A DNA stretch of 64,000 bases. It comes from Zygnema cylindricum. Taxonomy: Eukaryota > Streptophyta > Zygnematophyceae > Zygnematales > Zygnemataceae. Within the stretch, counting starts at the first letter, position 1, and each line of letters opens with the position of its first letter. The stretch is taken from the NCBI GenBank assembly GCA_037447655.1, contig JBBHKE010001453.1, positions 1 to 64,000 of the forward strand, in the 5' to 3' direction. The notes beneath the pieces are model-generated. The model was not told the DNA's origin. It made no database searches and saw only the letters and a list, made by a program, of their open reading frames with translations. Position numbers and translations under genes: made by a program. Below, piece by piece: positions 21,091 to 31,278 of the stretch.

Positions 21091-21536
21091 CGTATTTAAA
21101 CTCATACATGATCCTGAGACCGATTAACTGCAATATGAACAAAAGAACATAGAACTAGTTAAAGTATTTCAGTGCGGACGTCATTTCGCACGAAACAAAT
21201 GAATCGGACATTTGTTTCGACGGTCGACATTTAATGTCGGATTTAATCCGACGGCGCATATCACTGTCGAGATCGCGGAATGGTCACTTTGACGTTTATG
21301 GATGTGGCGCCAGGTCATGCAACGTCCATAAACGTCAAAGTGACCATTCCGCGATCTCGGTAGTGATATGCGTCGTCGGATTAAATTCGACATTAAATGT
21401 CGACCGTCGAAACAAATGTCAGATTCATTTGTTTTGTGTGCAATGACGTCCGCACTGAAATACTTTAACTAGTTATATGTTCCTTTGTTCATATTTCAGT
21501 TAATCGGTTTCAAGATCATGTATGAGTTTAAATACG
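21091..21536. repeat. large inverted repeat (palindrome) in the B 5' LTR
   Basis: Left arm 21091-21304 and right arm 21323-21536 are each 214 bp and reverse-complementary with 14 mismatches by my count and no length difference. The spacer is 18 bp (21305-21322). The right arm is normal LTR sequence. The left arm replaces the LTR end and primer site. Both strands therefore give almost the same translation, which is not a gene. Confidence 0.95.
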
Positions 21537-21846
21537 TATCACACCCCATGTATTTTAACAGACTTCACGACAGACTAGCTAGAGCTACCGGCTACGCCGT
21601 ACTCTACTGGTCGGAGGTTTGAGTCCTGCCGGAGACAACCTTTTTTTTGAGAGTGACATTTGTCACTCTTTAGTCTTGCCTGCAGAACTAAGGCAGTCAT
21701 GGCTTAACCACCCTCTTCAGTGACTACAACAGGTATGGGGGCTAGAGAGAGGAGGTGAAGACAGGCTGTCTGCCTTTTTCTTTTTCCTTTTATACATACC
21801 TATTTATACCTAGAAAATACTCTAGAAAAATCAATGAATTTCAACA
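21305..21846 (-). repeat. LTR of element B (5' LTR, normal part)
   Basis: TGGCGCCAGGTC to TTTCAACA, matching 11624-12172. B-box-like GGTTTGAGTCC near 21616, antisense to the element. Hairpin GAGAGTGACATTTGTCACTCTT near 21650. The flank at 21847 (CACTT) is not found next to the left LTR. Confidence 0.85.
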
Positions 21847-23385
21847 CACTTTTATTTAAATGTGGTTGCTGCAGTTTTGTTACCGTAAACGTTCGTCGAC
21901 CGTGTGAATTTTAATTTTATTTTGACGGTCGACGTTCGCAAGCGCGGCAAAACATTAAGCGGTTGACACAATATTTTGAAAGTTAAAATTGTCCAAGCGA
22001 TTGACCGTCAAATTTGTTCACAATTATGTTTTATTTGTACCAATGTGTACTTCAAACGTACATTTTTTGACAAAATGACGTAAGTGACTGTGCGCAACCA
22101 AAACAGTCACTGTCATGATCAATTCCCTAATTTTGGGATTCCCTTGTTTTTAATAATTATTATTAGGGAGTGATCCCCATTGAATATGATACAATGTGTA
22201 CGGCATACTGTACGGAAACATTTGTTTCGGTCAAACTAGGTCTATCGTACGCGATATTCTAGGAACGTGGAACATCCAAGTGTTCCGTACACTAAGGGTA
22301 TGTGTCCGTGCAGTTGTACTCTACACCGCGAATCGTTATTAGAGTAAAGAAAAAATTAGAGTAAAAAAACCAAAAATAATAATTAGAGTAATTTACGCTA
22401 ATTTGTGTGAAAGAACTTTTTCATAGAGGAAGTTTACTCTAATTTATTTAGGTACTCTATATTGGGTTATGTCGGCAATAATTATCCGCGCTGTAATAAT
22501 GAACACTAAATTACGTAGTCCGTATATTTTGACGTCATTATGACGTTAGTACTATTGTCGCGTTGGATGTCAGTTACGTCTAGACCACCGTCGAAGGTTA
22601 CATGTAAATTATGCGCAGTTACACGATTAATTATCAACATTTATGAACGAATGAATCACGGTTGTAGTTCGAATGTAAACAGCGATTCCGTTGCGTTGTT
22701 TTCATTTTCATACAACAAAAGTACTTTTTAACTCTAATATCGTCGCACTTTGGTGGTTATATTAGAGTAAATTTACGTTAATAATGTCTCTTAACTCTAA
22801 TAAAGTTGCTTTTAGACGACGAAGTCGGAAAATGAACACTTATTACAGGTAAGTTTAACTCTAAACGCGTCGCAATTACTCTAAATGATTCGCAATTAGA
22901 AGATATCTTAACGAATCAACGTAACCCGACATATTATTGGACGACCACAATTACACGTGGCCATTTTATTAACCATAGAAACGTCATGCCTGCAAAGCAA
23001 CGATAATACACAAACCGACTGTCCTTTTGGACTCTTTTGCAAGAGAATTCCGTACATTCAATAACATGTATAGTTTTTCACAGCTCTTTCGTAAAAAAAA
23101 TCGGCGACAAATTTTACAGCTTCTCGCTTTATTTTTTAGTTTTTAAAAAAGGTGATATTTGAAATTTAAATCCAAATATTTAAATTTAAATTTTGAACCC
23201 ACCCACTTTTCACAATGGATTGCCGCTTTTTTTTTACCTTTTGCTTTTATAATTTTTTCATATATATTGCACGGAAAAGCAATGGCATTATCGATTTAGA
23301 TTTTTAATTTGCGCTTACGCTTACATCCGACTCTCGTTGTTGCCTATACTTTCCCCCTATAAATATTTACTTAGTCTTCGGAGAT
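21847..23385. other. noncoding region upstream of transposon P1
   Basis: AT-rich DNA with repeated TTAGAGTAA and ACTCTAAT motifs on both strands (22340-22860). The block ACCGCGAATCGTTATTAGAGTA near 22325 recurs in diverged form near 31800, upstream of P2, so it probably belongs to the shared transposon. Element ends and terminal inverted repeats were not identified. A TATAAATAT at 23358-23366 is a weak promoter candidate. Confidence 0.45.
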
Positions 23386-23778
23386 ATGTGGAGATTTGCA
23401 AGAATGTGGGGTAACTACACAGCGACATATAACGGCATATGTCATATCCCTGCACCTATTATTGAAGAGGTGATCGGAGACATGAACGGTGTGAGACCCA
23501 AAATGGCGAGTGGTGAAAACAAATTACCACGTGTGGAGCCACTCGTGGAGAAGCTTTGAGCGGAGAAGACAACATCGCGTGCGGAGATATGGGGAGTCAC
23601 TCTACAACTCTTGACCCGCCGCAGTCCACCCGAAAAAAACAACATGTTACAACCAAAAGGGATCGTTTGCGGATAATCATGTGGATGATCGCTGAGGAGC
23701 GGGCGAATGGAGACCGAATGCTCATCCCCAAAACTATCAAGAAATTTCGCGAACAATTTTTGGGAAGCAACGGATGTA
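23386..23778 (+). pseudogene. P1 pogo-like transposase, exon 1
   Basis: The first Met codon considered is at 23386, but the frame that carries the conserved part is open only from 23466, so the N-terminus is uncertain or shifted. The conserved segment runs KKQHVTTKRDRLRIIMW and then LIPKTIKKFREQFLG. This resembles the N-terminal LIP-R-T-V...F region of a family of Tc5/pogo-type DDE transposases known to me mainly from oomycetes and plants. The exon ends at a GTAAGT donor (23779) in phase 1. P2 exon 1 matches it and has the same donor and phase. The acceptor is at 27188. Confidence 0.6.
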
Positions 23779-24159
23779 GTAAGTTTTCCTAAAACTCTTT
23801 ATCCCTTTACCTCATCAACCCACCTCTCGATATTTTTGAGCGGTTTTCGAGGATTTACAATGTGTCATACTCTCATTTTTTTCCGTTTATACTTTTTATA
23901 TTTTTTTCCTACACTGCTGTTGTTTAGAGGTGTTTTCGGAATTTTTGATTGTAATCCATTTCAGATGGGATGAGATGGGATGTAATCCTCTCCTCTATTA
24001 ACCATTTTCTCTATAGGTGTTATTCATTGGTTATTATACGTCCTGTTTTACTTGTTTCAATTTGTAGTTAGGACGAGTCTTTAGTTAGGATGAGACGGTC
24101 TGAGTGATGGTGATGGAGACGCGGGGGGAGGAAAACCGTTTCCTTCGTCCTTAGAATGG

Positions 24160-24640
24160 CGAATACATTGCGTCGTCGCTCTATTTATGTCAACGCAGCA
24201 GACAATGAAAGGGCGATGAGAAAATGTCGTCGCCTCGATGTGGACACTAGCGGAATCACTCAACCGGCGACGACATTATGTCATCGCCGTATTATATACA
24301 ATCAGCGATGAATTTTTTTCGTCGCCTCCATGTGGACACTCGCGGAATCACTCGACCGACGACAACATTATGTCGTCGCCGTATAAATGTACAATCAATG
24401 ATGACTTTTTTTCGTCGCCTGAATGTTGGACTCCGGGATTATATACAACGGTTCAACTTGATGTTTCGTCGCCGCAATTTTGGAACGCCATATAGCACGT
24501 TTCAATGAACATTCGACATGGACTTCACGTCGTCGGATGAATGTTGGAATCTTCGAAAATACACGACGGCGGAATTCGCAATTTCGTCGCTGCAAAATTG
24601 GAACGTCCAAAAACGTTGTTCGAACAAGGGTTTGACGCCA
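24160..24640. repeat. GTCGTCGC-type repeats left of the acidic ORF
   Basis: Several imperfect units, about 90-120 bp apart, containing GCGACGACATTATGTC(G/A)TCGC, a near-palindrome, with TGTGGACACTCGCGGAATCACTC spacers between some units. The pattern resembles subterminal repeat arrays of plant CACTA-type transposons. A matching array lies to the right at 26784-27085. Confidence 0.7.
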
Positions 24641-24799
24641 TCGGCAGTTATACAATTTGTACGTATTTATGTAACGAAAATGCCCCTCATATGGATTAAA
24701 GTTGTCAGACCCCTCTTCTCTTCCTCTTCATTCATTATCCTGTTCCAATATTTTGCATTGGAGTTCCATTTTCTTTGCATTCGCGTGAAAAGCAGCTCC

Positions 24800-26596
24800 A
24801 TGGATGGCGACAAGCGACCGAACAAACGACCACGTAGCTATGTACTACAGTACAATCGATTTCCTCCCTTAAAAACCAGTCGACTCGTAGATAGTCGGCC
24901 AACTGGAGAGAGGGACGACATACTAATGGACGTGGAGACAATGGAGGAGTCACAAATAGAGGTACAATTACATGAAAGGGAGGTGGCGGAAGAGTTTGTG
25001 AGGGAAGGGAATAAAAGTGAGGATGAAACAAATGATAACTTGGTAGAAGACCAAAAAGGGGCATCGAATGAGGAAGGAAGTGGAGAAAAAGAGGTAGGAG
25101 AAGAAAGGGTCAAAGGGGAAAAGGGTGTAAAGGAAGGCAATTTAGCGGGCTTGGTAAGGGAAGAAAAAGGGGAATCGGATGAGGAGGGAAGTGAAAAAGG
25201 ATTAGAAAAGGATGTAGGAGAAGAAAGGGCGGTAGAGGAAGAGTGTGCAAAAGGGGGGGTTTTAGCGGGCGTGGTAGGGGAGGAAAAATGGGCATTGAAT
25301 GATGAAGGAAGTGGAGAAAAAGAGGTAGGAGAAGAAAGGGTGATAGAGGAAGAGGGTGTAAAGGAAGGCGATTTAGCGAGCGTAATTGGGGAGGAAAAAG
25401 GGGAATTGGATGAGGGAGGAGAAAAAGGATTAGAAAAGGGGGTAGGAGAAGAAAGGGTGGTAGAGGAAGAGGGTGTAAAGGAAGGGGTTTTAGCAGGCGA
25501 GGAGGGAAGGGACAATGATGGCGAACAAGAGTTACGAGGAAAAAGGAAAGTAAGGAAGAAGGGTAGGGTGGTGTCATCGCCCGAAGAAGGTGACTTACAA
25601 TTAGATAGAGTCGAATGGGGAAACAAAAAGAAAAGGGAAGATGATGAGGATTATGTCCCATCGTGTTTCGGGGACGACGAAAGTATCGTGGACGGAAGTG
25701 AACCACCCGAGGAGGAAAAATCGCCCGAACAATTTGATCCCACGGACATTCTGGTGACAAAGTTTATAGGCGAAAAATCGACCGAGGATGATCAAAGTTC
25801 GGAAAGTTCCGATAGACGGAAAGAAAACGACTTTGTAAGTGATGGTGAGGTTGTCATGCAACCTCCTTCACCAAACCGAGAAAGATCGCTCGTTTTGGCT
25901 CTTTCGGGCCAATTGGGGCCCATTCAACCGGCTCTATACCGTGTAGAGGAGCCGGATAGGTATTTTCCGCCTCCCACCAGGGAGGTGGAAATGGATAGTT
26001 TCCGACCAAGCACCTCTCATTACATTCCAGTGGACGAATGGCCGGAGCATTGGAGGTACGGCGAACCGCGCCCCATTGATCCATTGAGAAACCCTTTCCC
26101 GGAAATGTTGGATATTCCTCCCAACGTACCGGCTCATCCTACTTGGGTTTTCATAACGGGAGAAGATAGAGGGTCAAACTTTGGGTACATCCGGCATTTC
26201 CAACCCGATGACCAACAATTCACGTGGATTGTTCGGGAAGGTAATGGCTATTTCATCGATTTACCGGAATTACTTCAACATTACCATCCATGGGACCCTC
26301 GATTATACACCGTCCTCCGAAATGCTCGTAAAACCCCCGAACTACAATAGTTGAGAGAGGCACGCAATAAAATTTTGCACAAATTTCGCAATCTTGTAGT
26401 AAGGCACATTTTTTTATGGGAAGTGCCGAAAGTGTTACCGGAAAACCCTCCTCCCCTCCCATTGGAGGTAGAGGATATGCCACGCTTAGTTGCGGAGCTC
26501 AGTCGGGAAGTTGTGGAGCAACGAGAACAATTGAGACATGTTCGGCGAATAGTGGCAAACCTCACTCGAGAGATGAAAAAATTTTTAAAAGGGTAG
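24800..26596 (+). CDS. acidic coiled-coil protein nested in P1 intron 1, one in-frame stop
   Basis: ATG at 24800 in CTCCATGG. About 598 codons with one TAG at 26348-26350; the second copy P2 aligns straight through that point with no stop there. Visible layout: basic, NLS-like start (KRPNKRPRSY), a Glu/Gly/Lys-rich middle of about 230 residues with repeated EKGVGEERV-like phrases, and a conserved globular block (RYFPPP, FRPSTSHYIPVDEW, WRYGEPRPIDP, LDIPPNVPAHPTW). It ends in a coiled coil with Leu/Val heptads (LVAELSREVVEQREQL). I do not recognise the family. It lies wholly inside the 3.4-kb intron 1 of the P1 transposase gene, same strand. It could be an accessory transposon protein, an alternative exon, or the gene of a transposon that entered the intron. 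Confidence 0.6.
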
Positions 26597-26783
26597 TTTG
26601 GAGGGGCAGTGACCATAGCCGGTGAGTCGGTGAAGAAGATGCCCGGCTGGTGAGCCTTTCTTCAAGCCTAACCTTACAAACCCATTTTTGGTATATTTTT
26701 GTATGATTGCTGATGATAATGACATTTAATCAAAATAATTTAATCATAATATTTTTTTGTTTAATCATAAAACAATGGTGTAT

Positions 26784-27085
26784 CGACGACATAATGTCGT
26801 CGCTGAATGGGTGAAATATTGTCGAAGCCGAACCAGCGACGAGAAATTTTCATCGCTGAAAATCTGACGACGGTTTGTCATCAATTATTCAGCGACGACA
26901 TAATGTCGTCGCTTTATCGGTGATGACATACTGTCGAAGCCGAACCAGCAACGAGAAATTTTCATCGTTGAATATCTGACGTCGGTTTGTCATTAATTAA
27001 TCAGCGATGACATAATTTTGTTGTTGAATTGGCAATGACATATTGTCGAAGCCGAATCAACGTTAAAAATTTCTCGTCGCTGACC
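26784..27085. repeat. tandem repeats (about 110 bp) right of the acidic ORF
   Basis: Three units starting near 26784, 26892 and 27004. They contain GCGACGACATAATGTCGTCGC, TGTCGAAGCCGAA, CGAGAAATTTTCATCG and CTGACG(A/T)CGGTTTGTCAT. The core palindrome is shared with the left array, but the spacers differ. Confidence 0.85.
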
Positions 27086-27187
27086 CGGCACAAACATACA
27101 AACACGCTTGCTTTCATATGTTTCCTTCGTGTTATTTACTAACCCTACTTTGTATATGATTTTTGTTCCTCTTTCCCGTATCTACAG

Positions 27188-27899
27188 AGTATCAAAAAGC
27201 AAGGAGATGGTGGGTCGAAAGGGTGACCATAATAAGAGGCATAAGAGATACGAGTCATACGTTGTCCACGTCGGGCTTCGGAGCATGAAATGTGGCGGTA
27301 ATGAAAGCATTACGCGGTAGGGAAAGGAAGGAAATCCCATGGGTGACCCTTCTTCATGAAGAATTACTCAAGGATTTTCATCAATTTAAAAAGGTGGGTA
27401 TGAAACTTTCTACGTCGATTGTACAAGAGATGGCGTACGACATCATTATACGTTTGAAAAAGGAGCGTGCGCTGGTGTTTTTTAACGAATTCGGACGTGA
27501 AAGGACTACAATAATTACAAAAAGGTGGATCCAAAGGTTTCATGAGAAACACAACATCGTACTCCGTGCCCAAAAGGGTAAATTACAATGTAGTCCCGAA
27601 AAAGAGGAACACATTGAGAAAACCGTGGCGTATCACTTGGGTGTTTTAAAAAGAGGTTTCCTTTCGGGTAAGACTTATACTTTGTTGCTATATATGATAT
27701 TGTATTTTATTTTATGGTGTCAAAATTGTTGATTTTTCATACTTAAAGTACTTTTTATGTACTAAAGGTTTTTAATGTACTTTTTTGGGTTTTTTATGTT
27801 TTTTTACTCAACTTTATTTCTTTGTCGTTATCTTCATTGAGTGTACTAGGTGAGTTTTACGAAGATTTAGTGGAGAATATGGATGAGACCCAACACTAA
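27188..27899 (+). pseudogene. P1 pogo-like transposase, exons 2 and 3 (DNA-binding domain, first catalytic Asp)
   Basis: Exon 2 (27188-27667) follows CTACAG. Joined to exon 1 in phase it gives YQKARRWW, then one TGA stop near 27286. It continues with RGRERKEIPWVTLLHEELL, a helix-turn-helix of the Tc5/CENP-B type (GMKLSTSIVQEMAYDI, ITKRWIQRFHEKHNIVLR), and HIEKTVAYHLGVLKRGF. The donor GTAAGA is at 27668. Exon 3 (from 27850, after GTACTAG) gives EFYEDLVENMDETQH, the first Asp of the DDE triad, then TAA. The rest of the catalytic domain is missing, so this copy is inactive. Confidence 0.65.
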
Positions 27900-28773
27900 G
27901 CGTATGTCCCCATGTGCATAAGTAAGGGTTTTTTTTTGTTGTTTTGTTGTAAAACTTAGCGCCGTACTGCCTAAGTTCCAACCGTACGAAGGAATCGCAA
28001 ATTTGTAGAGTACATTTGGGTTATCCTCGAACTTACGATGTACAAAAATTTGTCGTCTTGTGTTTTTCAACCCACTTTGACGACAAAAAACGTCGTCTTT
28101 AACCTTATATTTAAAACACATGCGCGATGTGTTTTAAAACTAGGGATTTTTTATAAACAAATAGGAACATATATTCGCACGTGTCGTAATATTCGAAAAT
28201 TTTCATACGATTTCTAAGGACAAATAAAAGTACAAAATTCGCTATTTTTTGTCCGTTTGCATTCCAATACGACAAAGAAAAGTACATAATTTGTTTGGAT
28301 TTGTCCCTTTTCGTCCAGTACGGATTTCTTTTTTGTAGGGGTCTTCAAATTCAGATGCCATTTCACGTCGACCGGACAAGAGTCGCAAAGACAAAGCGCC
28401 TCGTCTTCAACCGTGTCACGGCACAGGTTGGAATGCGCTACGTCTACAATGTCACGGTAAGACAAGCGACGTCACAAGCAGTTTCAAAAAATATCGTGCG
28501 ACCACAAATTGTAGACGTTGACAGTCGTCACAGGTATTGTTGACGTATACAATCGTCACATGCGTAAGTTACGATTTCGTCATTACAGAAAGGGACACTT
28601 GAAAATCGGGTCCTGCGGATCCGCGCTAAAATACAAAGGAAGTTCGCTAAGTTACAAGTACACGGGGACAAACCCTAAGTACCATAAAATAAGGTTTTTG
28701 TCTTTTCTAAGTTACTGACTGTTTCATGTACATTTTAAAATCGTTATAAATTTAAAAAATGACCCTCTGATGG
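27900..28773. other. no recognisable gene
   Basis: Short frames on both strands have no motif I recognise. Several CGTCGTCT and GTCACGGTAAGACAAGCGACGTCAC phrases occur (28,380-28,530). It may be decayed 3' sequence of P1. Confidence 0.4.
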
Positions 28774-28781
28774 AAGTAAAT

Positions 28782-29238
28782 CATAGTTCAAAAGTAGGTG
28801 ACCGTACGCCCATACAATATGCCTATTGTATGCAAAACATACAATGTGGCCTTAAGACCCATATTGTATTGGCCGCACAATGAAATATAATAGTAACATG
28901 GTTGAGTTGCGCATGGATCGATAGAGAATTAAACGTCATGTCTAAATTTGAAAGAAAAATTGGACAAATAAATCTTTTTCTGTGAGTTTTGAGCGAATTT
29001 CAATTTAAACCGTCAGATTAGGATGATCTGACGGTCGTTGATGAAATTAACGATCTAAGAAGATCACATGAAAAGCCCATAACACAACTTACGATAGGAA
29101 TATCGTCAGATTCGGACGATCGGACGGTCGCTGATGAAAGTAGTGATTTAAGAAGATCACATGGAAAGCTCGTAACACAACTTACGCTAAAGGCGGCCTA
29201 CAAAAGGCCTATCAAAAAACGCCTACTTTTGAACTATG
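28782..29238. mobile_element. hAT-type MITE, 457 bp
   Basis: Terminal inverted repeats of 19 bp, CATAGTTCAAAAGTAGG(T/C)G, with one mismatch. They are flanked by a perfect 8-bp target duplication AAGTAAAT (28774-28781 and 29239-29246). No coding capacity. Inside are two imperfect units of about 90 bp (29014-29190) with CGTCAGATT..GATC(T/G)GACGGTCG(T/C)TGATGAAA. Confidence 0.88.
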
Positions 29239-29246
29239 AAGTAAAT

Positions 29247-30989
29247 GTTATGAGTTTCCGGGGCTGTACGGTCATTGACATTCATTATTGCTATTATGAC
29301 ATGTGTCCAAAACAGTTGTATCCGTACGGATCAAGAATTATTGGAGACGCGGCTGCGCGTACCTCTTCTCCATAAAACGAGGGGCCACGCACGCGCGAAA
29401 CATTTAGCCCATTGGGCTGACCGTCCGGGAAAATGGTACCGCTAAAACGAATATATGGGTTACAAAAAAATCACCCAAATTCATCGGAAATTTCACATGG
29501 TGCCACGCCATCGTTCTCACTGCATGTCATTGGAACTTCAAACAAACGTTTTGAGATCGTTCGATTCTCAGCGATATCTATAATCGACGGCTCGCCTGAA
29601 GCAATGTGCAAGATGCTTCCACGTCATATTGGCTTTCCGCGAAGTCAGCCCGCCGCTGGCAAATCTTTGAGATTTGCCCGTAATTTGCGGTCAGCTCAAG
29701 AAAATGTCAGTTAGGCGGCTTTCTCTAGGCAAATGCACGTGAAAATCTTCAATTTCAACCTTTTATGTGATGCCACGATTTCTACTACGGGACAATTGAA
29801 ATTAATAAATTATTGTGTTCACACGCCGAATGGCATGGACAAAAGTACCATTTGGCTGGATGTGTCATCGTACGGAGCAAGGACGATACCTCATACATCA
29901 CCACCAGTCGTATGACGCATATCTCCGTTCATGTCCATGCAGTAATTAACTTATTTACATGACCTTCTACAGTGATGAGTACACAATTGTCGTCATCCAG
30001 TGCAATAGTTATAGTGCTGTACTTGCAAAAGGTGCAAAGTCGTGCGATTCCCGGACGTACATCACTATTACAATTTTGTACATAATTTCCGTACCGTACG
30101 CACGTGTCGACAGTCACAACACATATGTCATCACCATGCGCATAGAAATTGACGACTCGATGTGCTCATCTGCTATTCGTCGCATGCGATCACGCGAAGC
30201 GCACGCATCAAACAATTTCTCCTGCAGTACGGACAGATGGTATACACGTTGGGGGATGTCAGCCTTTCGCGTGGACCAAACGCATCTTCCAGGTGCACCG
30301 CACCTGGTCAGCCGCTTTCTTCCCCATGCATCCCCTCTGGACTCTGCTTTATCCTTCTTAGGACCGCGATGTCCGTACGCTGCAGCCTCTTCTCCTCCCA
30401 GCCCGACGGCCTAGACCTGAGGCTCCGTACATACATAGCCGTAAATAATTGACCATCTGTAATTTTTGTGAGGTATAGTCAACTCTATTTTATGGATTTG
30501 TCCTCTTCTGGACTCTTTCCAGGTTTTGTCGTATTTAGTTAAGAGTATGTAGCACTCGGCCAGGTTTGGGACGAAACCGAACCGAATCGAACGAATTTGA
30601 TATTATGGAAATGGGTTTCTGAAATCCAAACCCGGTTTAAAATGCTGGGTCCAGTTTCGGAAACCGCTCGAATGAATTCTGCAAAAAAAAACTATATTTT
30701 GTATATATATAGAAATAAAAATATGAATACATATATATAAGAGGAGGGTGGGGGGGAAGGGGTCACATCGTTGGCAATAATTAAGCATTTCAATAATTTT
30801 ATAATTATGAAAGCTCGAATAATACGTGCGTTTCGCATGTAAGGATTGAAAAAATCGTTAAAATGTGTTCTACGATTCGCATCCGTGCTACTTCATACAT
30901 TTGTCAAATTTGAATGACTCATGTGTCGCGGTTTGAACATTTTCAGTTAAATAAGCGCTCTCCAATTTTAAATATTTATATAGCTATAG
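29247..30989. other. no recognisable gene
   Basis: GC-richer DNA (29330-30420), then AT-rich DNA with TATATA tracts and a G-run near 30750. No frame shows a family motif. Short open frames here look incidental. Confidence 0.4.
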
Positions 30990-31278
30990 CACTCTACGTG
31001 TGTGTCGGCTCTTATACATCAATTCGTTACGGACGATTGATCGTTGGCCTACTACTGTAACATGCAGGGCCAGGTTTGAGTCCTCGCCAATACCAATCTT
31101 TTTGACAGAGTCATATTTTATGTTTGTCTGAGATCCTTTATCCAACAACCATGGCCTTCTCTCTCAATTTCTTAGAGAGTCTAGGATTGCTTAAAATTGC
31201 TTACATGTTGCCGTACTTGCATGGGAAGCATTCTTCCGTAACCATTTGATGTAGAAGAGCCGATACACACACGGAGTG
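30990..31278. mobile_element. 289-bp element with 33-bp terminal inverted repeats
   Basis: Left CACTCTACGTGTGTGTCGGC and right GCCGATACACACACGGAGTG form imperfect inverted repeats of about 33 bp (30990-31022, 31246-31278). No clear target duplication. Inside are a B-box-like GGTTTGAGTCC, AACCATGGCC and a CTCTCTC/GAGAG pair, the same order of motifs as in the copia LTRs of this window. No protein. Confidence 0.6.

Larger units (their letters stand above)
11617..21846 (-). mobile_element. Ty1/copia element B, with element C nested in gag
   Basis: Minus-strand copia whose gag is split by plus-strand element C (16337-20550). Protein order on the minus strand is Gag (21090-20551 and 16331-15520), protease, integrase, RT and RNase H (to about 12280). 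The left LTR ends at 12172 and is followed by CTCCGCTTATTTCTAG, the complement of the polypurine tract. The right LTR has been rearranged into a palindrome that removes the primer site. All genes are broken. No target duplication was found, and both LTRs stop at the same internal point. Confidence 0.85.

Noticed and set aside
21181-21446. Two almost identical 70-codon frames on opposite strands
   Set aside because: Produced by the LTR palindrome, not by genes.
24735-25760. Long antisense open frames opposite the acidic ORF (Ser/Pro/Leu-rich translations)
   Set aside because: They mirror the GAR-rich acidic codons on the other strand; the repeats and the conserved block make sense only on the plus strand.
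26784-27085. CRISPR array
   Set aside because: Repeat units of about 110 bp with palindromic cores in a plant transposon; no short repeat-spacer pattern and no cas genes.
28295-28543. Continuation of the P1 transposase catalytic domain
   Set aside because: Frames here lack the DDE motifs expected after MDET; the match could not be supported.
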